Shown here one piece after another: positions 32,859 to 43,906 of a stretch of DNA of 64,000 nucleotides (positions are counted from its first letter, which is position 1; each line of letters starts with the position of its first letter). The stretch is taken from the NCBI GenBank assembly GCA_025175895.1, contig CM045990.1:42342658-42406657 (forward strand). The letters run 5' to 3'. A program made the translations under genes and the position numbers. This DNA is from Wurfbainia villosa (Eukaryota > Streptophyta > Magnoliopsida > Zingiberales > Zingiberaceae). A model generated the notes under the pieces. It worked only from the letters and a program-made list of their open reading frames with translations. It was not told where the DNA came from and did not search any database.

Positions 32859-33027
32859 TTGTTAAGGTTTAGGTTAATCATGCTAGAGCATATATTAAGG
32901 GGGAGTTTGCATGTGTTAAGGGGGAGTTTTGATATCCATGTTTGATACTCATGCTTTACTTTCCTTAAGTGTTTTTAAATGATTTACCTAACTTAAATAT
33001 ATTGCCACACATCAAAAAGGGGGAGAT
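32859..33027 (+). repeat. Duplicated C1 3' non-coding/purine-tract segment
   Basis: About 169 bp closely matching 31,957-32,125, ending AAAAAGGGGGAGAT directly before LTR C3. It shows that C1 has two tandem 3' ends. Confidence 0.85.
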
Positions 33028-33845
33028 TGTTAGGGCAATCAACCCAAGTATGATCTTGGTTTTGATGTGTGTGGAAAAGGGTTTAAGTTAGGATGTTATG
33101 TGTTTTGATGTGTGTGTTCAAGTTGTTTAGGACTTGGTGAATCACACATGGTTTACTTGATGAAGCATTGGCAAGTTCATCATCTCATGGCTCGGGTCCT
33201 TGAGTCGGTGAAGGATGACACCAAGAAAAGACGTGAGCTTGGTGCATCCGAGGGACCACCGGACAAGGAGAAAATGGAGTGAAGCCAAAGGAAGCAGACT
33301 TCAGGGCCAGACGCGAAGGATGGCACGGGAAAAGTCGCGAGCTTAGTGCATCCGAGGGACGTAGGCCAGAGGAAGAGAGCTTCGGTGAGGGACTCCATGG
33401 GAGATGAGAGTTGAGCGATTGTAACCTGAGACAGGGTAACTCAAGTTAGGTGAACTTGGCCAAATGGATAAGATCAAGTGTCAGATGCTCAAACATGGTG
33501 TTTGAGGTTTTACTTGACGGTCGAAAGCTCAAACAACTTGTTGTTTGAGGTTTTATCCAACAATAGTCGACTGATATAGATATCAGTCAGCTGGTGTTCG
33601 GCTATGGTTTGTGGCCTATCAGTTGACTGCCAAGGGTTGGCAGTCAACTTATCCACCATCAGTCGACTGCCAAGGGTTGGCAGTCCACTGGTCCACCATC
33701 AATCGACTACTAAGGAATGGCAGTCGACTGCTATAAGTGGACACAGGCACAAAACCTTCCGTAGTCGACTGATCAGTCGACTACACAGGCACTAGTTGAC
33801 TGTCAATTACGGAAGTCGACTTCTCATTATGTCGTTGGATGATGA

Positions 33846-34967
33846 TGTTGGTGCAGGGGCACCTAAGTCGAACCTATATTTTGATTATGGCAAAAGACGC
33901 AAAGTCAAGGATATATCGTTATCTCACGAGCTGAATCAAGTGTGCAGAAAAGTGCTAAAGCTGGAGCTGAAGGCTAGCGACACCCGGAGGAAGCCGCGGT
34001 GGTCGGGCGACACTCGAGTGACTTCGGAGGGAGCCGAAGGAATCGAGTGGAAGGTCGGAAGCAAAAGTGACATGGTAAGTATCGAGGTAAGCTCGTGTGT
34101 GCAAGCGTAAGTGAGGTCGTATCCTCCTTACGAGGATGGTCTTAAATGTAGATCCGACCAAAGACATCCCATCGATGGTCTAGGTCGAGATCGGACGGTC
34201 GAAGGCCGTCGAAATAATGTTTTCTTTGAGCTAACTTTGACTTGCAGCAAGCATCAGTCGACTGCCAGCTTGGAGGACTCGACTGCCGTCAATCAGTCGA
34301 CTGCCGGAGGTCAGCACTCGACTGATGCTGCCATCAGTCGACTGATGATGGCCATCAGTCGACTGATGGTCAATGATCAGCTTCGAGGAGTCAAGGCTTA
34401 TCACCCCATTTCAAGGAGATTGGTGCTCAATTGTGATTGACTAGGGTTCCTCTCGAAAAGGGGCTCAAAGGCTATAAAAGGAGGGCCAATCCTAGGGTTT
34501 CTTCATCAATTCTAATGTTTCCAAAAGCCTCCGCCAAGCTACAACTTTTCCGACAACGAAGTGCTTTCTCTCCGACGTCTGGGTCTTAATTTCTCTCTTA
34601 TTGTAACGTCGGTTTTAGCTTTTATTTTAAGTTCATTACTTTAATCTTTCGGAGCTTTTATCGTATACGAGGAGAGGAGGAGTGTCCCTCTACCTCAAGT
34701 TTTTGTTCCTTCTTGTATCGATTAACTCCTACCTCCAATGAGGAGGAGTTCCTTTAGTGCTTTTGCCCTTCGTACGTGGTCAAGGACCACTAGGGCCTTG
34801 GAGTAGTAGCCGAAGGCTACAAACCAAGTAAAAAGAATTGTCTCTTTTACTTATTTCTTATCTTTTCCGCTGCAAATTAATTATCTACTCGGATTTTAAA
34901 CGAACGAACGAAAAAAGAAAGTTTTAACGCTATTCACCCCCCTCTAGCGTTTCAAATCAATCCAACA
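33846..34967 (+). repeat. Element D 5' LTR
   Basis: Contains intact CAGTCGACTG copies at 34,254-34,375 and TATAAAAGG at 34,473-34,481. Ends with the CCCCCCTCTAGCG...ATCCAACA terminus common to this group. Confidence 0.95.
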
Positions 34968-35456
34968 ATTGGTATCAGAGCCGGGGGCACTCAGATTCGG
35001 TGCAACCACCGGTCAAGCATTTTTTTGTTTTCGTATTTATCGTTTTAAGATTTCTCCCACACTACTAATCCAAGACCAAGTCTTGGTACATAGTTTTTGG
35101 TTGTGTTTTTGCAAGTATTGATCGCCTTCGGAGTACCTCACGATCAAACGAGCATAACTTTTGCTATAAGTGGACTCACGAAACGATCTACCCACCAAAT
35201 CGATGCTCTCACAGAGATCTACACTTCTTATGGGGGGTTTACCCCCGTAACAAGCTGTTTTCATCCTCAAAAATCGACGTGTAGTAGTCTTTCGGGGACA
35301 TCGAAGGTTGTGAGTACTTACTTTTTATTTAGCTTCTTATTTCTTTGCTTAACTTTCTATTTTTCGTTTGTTTCTTTTTATTTCTTGCACTACTAATCCA
35401 AGATCAAGTCTTGGCAAGTTTTGTTGTGTTTTTTTTGTGTGTGCAAGTTTTTCTTT
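34968..35456 (+). other. Element D primer site and leader
   Basis: TGGTATCAGAGC at 34,970-34,981 is the tRNA-Met-type primer site. The leader is non-coding. A segment containing ACTACTAATCCAAGA-CAAGTCTTGG occurs twice (about 35,060-35,115 and 35,390-35,450), the second immediately before the gag start. Confidence 0.85.
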
Positions 35457-36989
35457 ATGGCCCACATTGAGGGGTACAACACCATCCAGCCTCTGTTCTT
35501 TAACGGAGATGATTTCTGTTATTGGAAAGGTCGGATGGAGTGTTTTCTAAAAACACAAGTCGAGACTTGGATAATCATCCAAACCGGCTTTGCTCTACCC
35601 ACTAATGATCAAGGTGAGCCTTTGGACTTCGACAAGTGGAACAATGCAACCAAGAGGCAAATCGAAGCCGATGCAAGGGCAACCCAAATATTGCAATGCG
35701 GATTGTCTAAGGAAGAGCTCAACCGCATCGGACCCTTCATCAGCGCAAAAGATCTGTGGACAAAACTCATAGAACTACATGAAGGGACTAACGACGCGAA
35801 GGTAAGTAAGCGTGACTTACTACTTAATAAATTGTATAACCTAAAAATGCAAGAATGTGTGACGACAACGCAACTACACGCTCGCGTCCAGGACATTGTC
35901 AATGGATTGCACACCATCGGACACAAGGTCAAAAATTGTGACCTCCTAAGGTACGTTCTTAATTCATTTCCTAGGACTACCTTGTGGGCATCCATGGTTG
36001 ATGCCTACAAGGTTTCTAAGGACCTTTCAAAGCTTAGGTTAGATGAGTTATTTTCCGAGTTTGAACTTCATGAGCAAACTAACATGGTCCGGACCGAGAG
36101 AGGTATTGCTCTACTTGCAGGACAAAGAAGCAAGGCACCCACCAAGCAAGAAGATGGACTCGAACCCGAAAACGAATCAGAGTCCGAATCCGAAAAGGTG
36201 GAAGCAATAGTGAACGTAGTGCGGAAGATCGTTCGGAGGGAAATGAAGCTACTAAAAAACAAAAAGAGGGCACAATTCAAATCAAGTCAAAATAAGGCAT
36301 TTCATGCAACATGGGACAACGAAGAAGGCGTCGGCATAGCATGCATGACAAGACCCGAAGAGTCCGAGTCCGAATCTGAATCAAACTACAACACCGACTC
36401 CGAACTCGAGGACTACTTCGAGAAGCAACTCAAAGCCGGACTGAAAGATAAAATTAAGGTTAGCCGCTCACTAATTCATACGTTTTACAATACGATTAAA
36501 TTGCTAACTAGAAAATTAGCTAAATCTGAGTCTAGGGTCGAGTCCTTGGTTGAGGAGGTTGAAACCCTCAAACAAGAGACACCCCTAAACTCTTCGACTA
36601 GTCGAGTTCAAGAAGAGGACTCAACTCGAGTTGAAAAACTCAAAGAAGAGAGCTCTCTCTTGAAAGGGCAAGTCCAAGAGCTCGAAGCTCGGTTGAACAA
36701 GTTCTCGACGGGGTCCAAGAATCTTAACCGACTTCTTGGAACTCAGAGAGCCGTGTACAACAGAGCCGGACTCGGATATAGCTCAAAGACTATGAATATA
36801 TCTTACATGTCTATCGTAAACTGTAGTCATCATCGAGTCCAAGCGTGGGTCCCAAAAACTTTATTAAACTCACATATAAGGACCAATAGGTTTTGGATTC
36901 CCAAGGATCAAGTTCATTACTTGACCAGACCATATCGATTCAATGATCCAGGGGGAGCTAATACCAAAATAGTATATCCGATAACCTAA
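35457..36989 (+). CDS. Element D Gag, 510 aa, intact, lacking CCHC knuckle
   Basis: Start chosen at MAHIEGYNTIQPLFFNGDDF; an upstream in-frame Met 12 codons earlier lies in T-rich leader. The capsid/UBN2-like domain spans about 1-235 (Y-W-K-G-R-M-E-C-F-L, L-W-T-K-L-I-E-L-H-E-G-T, F-P-R-T-T-L-W-A-S-M-V-D-A-Y). Then come an acidic E-S-E-S-E stretch, a long coiled-coil (about 335-430) and the SIRE-type G-T-Q-R-A-V-Y-N-R-A-G-L-G-Y motif followed by a W-V-P-K tail and F-W-I-P-K-D repeat. Where related Gags carry CxxCxxxxHxxxxC between the basic segment and K-A-x-x-A-T-W-D, this protein runs straight from K-N-K-K-R-A-Q-F-K into K-A-F-H-A-T-W-D. RNA binding may rest on basic residues alone. Confidence 0.92.
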   Translation: MAHIEGYNTIQPLFFNGDDFCYWKGRMECFLKTQVETWIIIQTGFALPTNDQGEPLDFDKWNNATKRQIEADARATQILQCGLSKEELNRIGPFISAKDLWTKLIELHEGTNDAKVSKRDLLLNKLYNLKMQECVTTTQLHARVQDIVNGLHTIGHKVKNCDLLRYVLNSFPRTTLWASMVDAYKVSKDLSKLRLDELFSEFELHEQTNMVRTERGIALLAGQRSKAPTKQEDGLEPENESESESEKVEAIVNVVRKIVRREMKLLKNKKRAQFKSSQNKAFHATWDNEEGVGIACMTRPEESESESESNYNTDSELEDYFEKQLKAGLKDKIKVSRSLIHTFYNTIKLLTRKLAKSESRVESLVEEVETLKQETPLNSSTSRVQEEDSTRVEKLKEESSLLKGQVQELEARLNKFSTGSKNLNRLLGTQRAVYNRAGLGYSSKTMNISYMSIVNCSHHRVQAWVPKTLLNSHIRTNRFWIPKDQVHYLTRPYRFNDPGGANTKIVYPIT

Positions 36990-38104
36990 ACCTTTTATTC
37001 TCTTTAGAATGGTTAGATAGGACTATAACTCGTCAATGCTTGATAACATAGTACCAAGACGCGACGAGATGATAGTACGCTAGGAAAGCGGAGTCTTGTG
37101 TATTCGGGCTAGATAAGGAGTATCTAGTTCGGTGCACTTGACCGAGTGGAACTAGCTGAAGCTACCTCGCCGTATCCTAGACTAGTTAGACCAGGAAGTG
37201 GTCTTAGGTGAGTCAAGTTAATGTTTTCTCGAAATTGGCTTTGTCTAAGGAAGTGGTCGTTTTTCCAATCAAAGAAGGCCCCTGTGCCTCGCCACGACCT
37301 GGAAGCCAAGATCTTGAAAAGGTGATTTGATGAGCTTAGGATCAAATCCGAATCTAACACAAGGTTGACAAGTTTCAAATCATTAAAACTTAATCAAGAT
37401 AAAATTGGAATCATCTCACATAAACATATAAGGTGAACCAATTCTAAGACACTTAGAATGGGTGAGATGAATAAGGAACAATTTCAATTTACATAATCTT
37501 TTCAAAAATGTTATCTATTTTTCAAACTATCGAGCTTAAACGTGTACTTATACTCGGACAAAATTCTAAATATACAACCTTCTAGGTCAATGTTTAGCGC
37601 CCCCTAACTCTTCTATACCTTATATATTTGATTAAGGGGGAGAGCAAACTAACCCTAAGGGTTACATATTTTTTTTAAAGTTAATAGCATATAAGTATTG
37701 TGAAACTCAAATTTAATTTTATAAGTATTTTGAAAATCAAACTTAGTTTCCAAAAATTACATTGTTGGTGCAGAGGGCTATACCTTGAACCAAATTAAAT
37801 CAAGACACATGCTTGGACTCATGTTAGATAATCTTTATGCATGCTACCTTTTCTATTAAAAAACCCCTACTTTTTATATAAAACCCCATACCTTTTTTGA
37901 TTCATGGCAAAAGGGGGAGAAGAGCATAAGTTAAGGGGGAGAATAAAATTTAAATTTTTGAAAATTAAACTTTTGTTTTAAAACTCACCGAAGGTTAAGA
38001 GGGAGTTCACTACAAATGAGCGTAACATTTATCTTACTCATTTTCTGCTTTATATTTTCCCTTAACTTTGCATAAATTTGCCATAGGATAAAAAAGGGGG
38101 AGAT
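36990..38104 (+). other. Element D 3' non-coding region with repeated purine tracts
   Basis: No gene. At least five purine runs of AAGGGGGAGA or AAGAGGGAG type (about 37,634, 37,911, 37,936, 37,998, 38,090). Only the last, AAAAAAGGGGGAGAT, abuts the 3' LTR. Confidence 0.75.
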
Positions 38105-39218
38105 TGTTGGTGCAGGGGCACCTAACTCGAACCTATATTTTGATTATGGCAAAAGACGCAAAGTCAAGGATATATCGTTATCTCACGAGCTGAATCAAGT
38201 GTGCAGAAAAGTGCTAAAGTTGGAGCTGAAGGCTAGCGACACCCGGAGGAAGCCGCGGTGGTCGGGCAACACTCGAGTGACTTCGGAGGGAGCCGAAGGA
38301 ATCGAGTGGAAGGTCGGAAGCAAAAGCGACATGGTAAGTATCGAGGTAAGCTCGTGTGTGCAAGTGTAAGTAAGGTCGTATCCTCCTTACGGGGATGGTC
38401 TTAAGCGTAGATCCGACCAAAGACATCCCATCGATGGTCTAGGTCGAGATCGGACGGTCGAAGGCCATCGAAATAATGTTTTCTTTGAGCTAACTTTGAC
38501 TTGCAGCAAGCATCAGTCGACTGCCAGCTTGGAGGACTCGCCGCCAATCACCGATCGGCCGGAGGTCGACTCGGATCGATGCCGCCATCGATCGATGATG
38601 GCCATCACCGATCGATGGTCAATGATCAGCTTCGAGGAGTCAAGGCTTATCACCCTATTTCAAGGAGATTGATGCTCAATTTTGATTAGCTAGGGTTCCT
38701 CTCGAAAAGGGGCTCAAAGGCTATAAAAGGAGGGCCAGTCCTAGGGTTTCTTCATCAATTCTAAAGCTTCCAAAAGCCTCCGCCAAGCTACAACTTTTCC
38801 AACAATGAAGTGCTTTCTCTCCGACGTCTAGGTCTTAATTTCTCTCTTATTGTAACGTCAGTTTTAGATTTTATTTTAAGTTCATTACTTTAATCTTTCG
38901 GAGCTTTTATCATATACGAGGAGAGGAGGAGTGTCCCTCTACCTCAAGTTTTTGTTCCTTCTTGTATCGATTAACTCCTACCTCCAACGAGGAGGAGTTC
39001 CTTTAGTGCTTTTGCCCTCCGTACGTGGTCAAGGACCACTAGGGCCTCGGAGTAGTAGCCAAAGGCTACGAACCAAGTAAAAAGAATTGTCTCTTTTACT
39101 TATTGCTTATCTTTTCCACTGCAAATTAATTATCTACTCGGATTTTAAACGAACGAACGAAAAAAGAAAGTTTTAACGCTATTCACCCCCCCCTCTAGCA
39201 TTTCAAATCGATCCAACA
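38105..39218 (+). repeat. Element D 3' LTR
   Basis: Near-identical to the 5' LTR, except that 38,537-38,620 replaces most CAGTCGACTG copies by GATCGATC/CACCGATCG text. TATAAAAGG at 38,722-38,730. Confidence 0.95.
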
Positions 39219-39775
39219 GATGATGATCACGAATCAGGCTTGGTCAGAAGACGTTGGAGGTGGTCCATTACAACGACAGTCGACTAATGGCATGCACCAG
39301 TCGACTGTTGCATGCCCAACGGGAAGAACGTCCTCTTCTTTATAAAAAGAGGGCTTAGGAGGCTTGTAGAGGTTAATGCTTACACTCCTATTCATACTCT
39401 ATGTGCTCCCACGTCTTCCAAGTGTTTCTACTCCCTTCTTCTCTATTTCTACTCTAATTATCTTGTGAGAAGAGGAGTTGGTGTAAAGAGGTTTTTCTCC
39501 ACCTTGTTTGAGCTAAAGGAGAAGTTTTAGTGGATTGGTTGAGGGACTGATCTGCCTAACGGATTGTCTGTGGATTAGCAGAAAGGGGCGTGAACCATGT
39601 TACATCATTGTGTTTGCATTGCTCTTTCTCTTTGCTTTCGTTTAGCTTCAATTGTTTTTGTTTTATCATTATTCTGCTACGCTAACAATCATCTAGACAT
39701 CAAGAATGAACAAGTTCCATCGAGCATCAACTAGGCTATTCAACAGCCTTCTAGTCAGGCCATGATCTCCCAACA

Positions 39776-40238
39776 CTAGTTTTTGAACTTCTGCTGCAAT
39801 GATGCTACTTGTTGTTTGTAAGACTCTACTTGTTCTCGAAGCAGTCGAAGAGTAGTGTTTTTGCAAGAACTTTCCCATTTGGCCTTATGTAGATCATGCC
39901 CATGTTGGATGGAGGGTTTTTCCTTCTCTAATATTAATTGGGCTCTCTCGGCAATCAGGGGTTGTACTTGGAATTGGAGTTCTTGCAATTGTTGTTGAAA
40001 TGTTGCTTTATTTTTAGCCTGATCGGCAGATACAGAAGGACTGGTCTGCAACCCCTTTGAAGAAGTCGAGGGCTCAGTAGGGTTGGTCTGAAGACCCTTG
40101 GTAGAAGTCTAGGGTGTAGGTCTGATAATGGGTTGAGGCATTTTTGTGTGTGCCAGAGAAGGCTGAGACTGTGGAATCTGAGGCTCAGTGAACCATTGAC
40201 TAAAGTGATGGAGCTTGGAGGTGGTCTATAAAGTAATC
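39776..40238 (-). pseudogene. Unidentified coiled-coil reading frame (C-terminal part)
   Basis: Minus-strand frame 40,051-39,776 (91 residues) is rich in Gln, Glu and Lys with heptad spacing (L-Q-E-L-Q-F-Q-V-Q...L-L-R-E-Q-V-E-S-Y-K-Q-Q-V-A-S-L-Q-Q-K-F) and ends at the C3 LTR edge. Upstream, Ser/Thr/Pro-rich repeats (K-G-L-Q-T-N-P/K-G-L-Q-T-S-P) continue with stops. It was probably one frame with 41,453-42,321 before solo LTR 2 inserted. I do not recognise the protein. Confidence 0.4.
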
Positions 40239-41294
40239 TGTCGGATTGAGAAATGCTAGAGGGGGGGAGGGGTGAATAGCATTCGAAAAACATTTCTTTT
40301 TGTTTCGTTAAAACCAAAGCGTGCAACGGAAATAATGAAAACACACAAACAAAAGGAACAAGTATTTTTACTTGGTTCACAACCCACTGACTGCTAATCT
40401 AAGGTCTGCGATCCTATATCGCTCTCTTTGGACAATCCACTATAAACTCTCTTCCTCGTTGGAGATAATAGATACGAAACAATTACAATAATGTAGAGGA
40501 GAAGGTAACAAACCTACCTCTCCTCTTAGCAAGTAGTAAGTAAAGAAATAACAACTAAATAACACTACCGACTTTAAAGATTGGATGATGATAGCTTGGT
40601 CAGCATTACGGCGTCGTTGTGTGGAAAAGTAAGCTTTGGATTGATGGAGAACTATTGGAGCCTTTCAAGTGATGAAAGAAGGGTTTACCTCTCCTTTTAT
40701 AGCCTTTCAAACCCTAGCTTGTTAACATTAGATCTGAGTCAAACATCATCATCCACTCCTCCTTTCATGGCCCTTATCTTGACTTTATTCAAAGTGCCCA
40801 GATTCATTAGCAGTCGACTGATGCTTTCGTCAGTTGACTGGTATTTCCTCACTTTGAATAACTACCTACATCACAGTGTTAACACAAGAAATAACCAATT
40901 ATAAGCCATGTAACAGTCCCGGACTGTCTGATCTCGACTCTGGTCTTCCTCTGGAAGCCTTAGTCAGATCGTCGCCTATAGTCGCCCCTGTATTGAGGAC
41001 GTGACCTGTCCTCTCCACACACTATTCTTACCTTATTTACCTTTGGTCCTTTTGACCTGTCGCTTAGCTTTCGATCACTTGACCACCGAGGTTTCTCCTT
41101 CCAAGATTCTCCTGGCGTAAACCAACCACCGAGGTTTCTCATCCTGAGATTCTCCTGGTGTTGTTGACCTTAGCAAAGTCTAATACATTACCTGCACACT
41201 TAGCATAACATATGAGATAACAAAATATCTTAACTTTGAATTTTTGTCATTATCAAAATCCTAGGTTCGATTATATGGTGCCCCTACACTAACA
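40239..41294 (-). repeat. Solo LTR 2 (D-related family)
   Basis: Edges TGTCGGATTG and CACTAACA, flanked by TAATC (40,234-40,238) and TAATA (41,295-41,299), one mismatch in the duplication. Related to solo LTR 1. Palindrome sites at 40,812-40,845 and a minus-sense TATA (plus CTTTTATAG near 40,694). Confidence 0.88.
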
Positions 41295-42762
41295 TAATAA
41301 AAGTAGTTATAATATGGGAGATGTAGGTGTGCGATAAAAAAGTTAGTAAGAAGGTAAAAAGATTACCATTTGGAGGCTCTGATGAAGCTCTTACAGAAAT
41401 AGGAGAATGTCAGAGCTGGTGAAAAGGGGGGCAGTTTGTGGCTAAGTAGAAGTTAAGGCATGAGGGAGAATTTCAGAGGGAATAAAGGACTCGGGAGGTA
41501 TAAGAGAAGAATTAGAACTGGAGGGGGCATGGGAAGCTCTTGAGGAGGATGACTGGTATAGGGAGTTGATACGATTTGTACTAGAAGATCAAGAGGGGAG
41601 GAAGTGGTGAATTCATGAACTAGGGGGCTCGAAGGAGGTAAGGGTTGTTGGTGTCTAGTGGGAAAGAGGGAGGTCAAATGAAGATCGTCGGCAGAATGAA
41701 GATGGAGAAGGAGATGAGGAAAGGGCAATAGGATCATTGGAAGGATCAGGATGTGGGCTAGGAGAAAGTGTATCAAAGAGAGGTAATTCTTGGGAAGGAA
41801 ATGAGGAGGATGTCTCTATGGGGAGAAGGATGTTAAAAGGGGGGCGAGGATTTTGAAGAGGTTTAGGTGGAGGAGGAATCAAGGATGGATCTATGAAGGT
41901 GAGGGAGAGATGCCTGGGCTCTTCAAGTACAATAACAAGGCTTAAGGGAAGTTCGGAAGGAACCTGTGACACAAATTTCTAAACAATTTTTTGTGAGGTG
42001 GTTGCAAGAATGAAATCAAGATAATCATAATAGGCAGTAGATGAAGAAGGATTGATTACTGATAAGGAGGGTCCTTGGCTGGGAGTGGAGGTAGAAGCTG
42101 CTTGAATTGTTTTTCTTTTCTTCTGTTGCTTTTTTACCAAGCTTTTGGCAATAGCAGTGTGCATCAGGGGTCAGGGGTTGGTGAGGTCGTTGATGAGGGG
42201 ATGGGATGATGGCGGTGAAGCCAACAGGGATGTATTTGGGTTCGTGGAGGAAAAAAGGATGATTGAGGGTTAGTCGGCTGGGGGTGGTTTCGTACCAAAG
42301 AGTGTTGGAGGAAGAGGTCATGGAGGGATGTTGTTGTAGAGGGGATGAATGTGTTGGGGATGAAGAAAGCTAGGGTTTAAGGTTTCTGGTGAAAGGCAAA
42401 GTTTGAGTTAACGGGTAAGTGTTGACCAAAGTTGGGTCCTTTATGGAAAAAAAAGAAGAAGTGAATGTGATAAGTGGGTGAAAGGAAGAAAAAGGAAGTT
42501 AAGTGAGGATTTTGGTATTGTTTCTCAGCTTTAATATTTTCGCTGAAAATGTTTCTTTGGCAAGGTTCGATAATTTTTTCTAAGGCTTTTACTCCTCGTA
42601 TAAGAGCTTAAGGGCTAAACGACAATTTTTTTTTCAGGAAGCAAGAAATTTTTTCTAAGGATTTTTTACGTCGCCTAATGCAAAAGTTTAACAATGGTTT
42701 CTTTTGCAGGGATTAGTAATTTTATCTAAGCCTTTTATGCCTAACACAAGAAATCAGAAGAT
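41295..42762 (-). pseudogene. Unidentified gene-like region, Ser/Pro-rich frames
   Basis: Read on the minus strand, a TC-rich leader with CCCTAGCTTTCTTCATCC-like text (about 42,340-42,380) precedes a Met at 42,321. Frames 42,321-42,025, 42,164-41,979 and 41,972-41,655 appear to be one frame shifted near 42,165 and 41,975. They hold an N-terminal hydrophobic/aromatic part (F-F-L-H-E-P-K-Y-I-P-V-G-F), a Lys-rich V-K-K-Q-Q-K-K-R-K-T patch, then Ser/Pro/Leu-rich sequence with stops. Upstream (42,548-42,760) are three diverged copies of a roughly 70-bp unit. It could be a retroelement accessory gene or a captured host fragment. Function unknown. Confidence 0.35.
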
Positions 42763-43906
42763 TGTTAGGGCAATCAACCCAAGTATGATATTGGTTTTGA
42801 TGTGTGTGACAAAGGGTTTAAGTTAGGATGTTATGTGTTTTGATGTGTGTGTTCAAGTTGTGCAGGACTTGATGAATCACACATGGTTTATTTGATGAAG
42901 CATTGGCAAGTTCATCGTCTCATGGCTCGGGTCCTTGAGTTGGTGAAGGATGGCACGGGGAAAAGTCATGACCTTGGTCCATTCGAGGGATCACTGGACA
43001 AGGAGCAATTCGAGTGAAGCCAAAGGAAGTAGACTTTAGGGAGAGACGCAAAGGATGGCACAGGAGAAGTCGTGAGCTTATTGCATTCGAGGGACACAGG
43101 CCAAACGAAGAGAGCTTCGGTGAGGGACTCCATGTGAGATGAGAGTTGAGGGATTGTAACCCGGGTCGAGGTAGCTCAATGTAGGTGGATTTGGCCAAAT
43201 GACTAAGATCAAGTGTCGGATGCTCAAACATGGTGTTTGAGGTTTTATCCGACGCTCAGATGCTCAAACAACTTGTTGTTTGAGGTTTTACCCAACAATA
43301 GTCAAATGATATAGAAATGAGTAGACTGGTTCGAGTCGACTGCTAGTTGATCGGTGTCAACTAGGATTTTGTGGCCCAACAATCGACTACTAAGGGCTGG
43401 CAGTCGACTGCTCCACCATCAGTCGACTGCCAAGGGATAGCAATTGATTGATATAAGTGGGCGCGTGCACAGAAAAATTTTTAGTCGACTGATTGCTTAG
43501 AGAAATCGACTGATGGCTCTATCAGTCGACTGCTAGTGTGATCAGTCGACTGATCAATGTGTCGTTGGACTATGATGACCACAAATCATGCTTGGTCAGA
43601 AGCCGTTGGAATGACAACAGTCGACTGATGGCATGCAGCAGTTGACTGCTGCATGCCCAATGGGAAGAAACCCCTCTTCTATATAAAAAGAGGGGTTGGG
43701 GGCCATGGGGAAGCTAATTCTTACACTCCTATTCATACTCTAAGTGCTCTCACGTCTTCCAAGTGTTTCTACTCCTTTCTTCTCTATTTCTACTCTAATT
43801 ATCTTGTGAGAAGTGGAGTTGGTGTAAAGAGATTTCTCTCCACCTTGTTTGAGCTAAATGAGAAGTTAGTGGATTGATTGAGAGAGTGATCCGCCTAACG
43901 GATCAT
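42763..43906 (+). repeat. C-family LTR fragment C4
   Basis: Starts TGTTAGGGCAATCAACC and aligns with C3. It stops at GATCAT where the gypsy-3 LTR begins (43,907). Palindromes lie at 43,405-43,640 and ATATAAAAAG at 43,681-43,690. The missing 3' end is not found on the far side of gypsy-3. Confidence 0.82.

Larger units (their letters stand above)
33846..39218 (+). mobile_element. Element D: gag-only copia-type element, intact gag, no zinc knuckle
   Basis: LTRs 33,846-34,967 and 38,105-39,218 (TGTTGGTGCAGGGGC...GATCCAACA), perfect target duplication GATGA at 33,841-33,845 and 39,219-39,223. Between them lie a primer site, a leader, one 510-residue gag, 1.1 kb of non-coding DNA and a purine tract. 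There is no pol of any kind. The LTRs are near-identical except in the palindrome block, which points to recent insertion. Confidence 0.95.
27449..39775 (+). mobile_element. Element C1: old gag-only copia-like element with nested insertions
   Basis: Parts: 5' LTR fragment (27,449-28,356, cut on the left by the gypsy block and on the right by a deletion that removed the LTR end and primer site), damaged gag (28,408-30,052), 3' non-coding DNA with a solo LTR, LTR fragment C2 (32,126-32,858), a second copy of the purine-tract region (32,859-33,027), and a full LTR C3 (33,028-33,845 plus 39,219-39,775) holding element D. No pol was found. LTR edges are TGTTAGGGCAATCAACC and GATCTCCCAACA. Confidence 0.82.
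33028..39775 (+). repeat. C-family LTR C3, split by element D
   Basis: 33,028-33,845 and 39,219-39,775 join (with GATGA duplicated) into one LTR of about 1.37 kb with edges TGTTAGGG and TCCCAACA. CAGTCGACTG-type sites lie at 33,565-33,800 and 39,277-39,307. TATAAAAAG lies at 39,341-39,349. A stretch near 33,200-33,400 is clearly related to element A LTR (about 20,870-21,070), so the two families share LTR modules. Confidence 0.85.

Noticed and set aside
39776..42762. Reading C3 and C4 as the two LTRs of one element with this region as its interior
   Set aside because: No primer site follows 39,775, no purine tract precedes 42,763, and the only frames are antisense to the LTRs.
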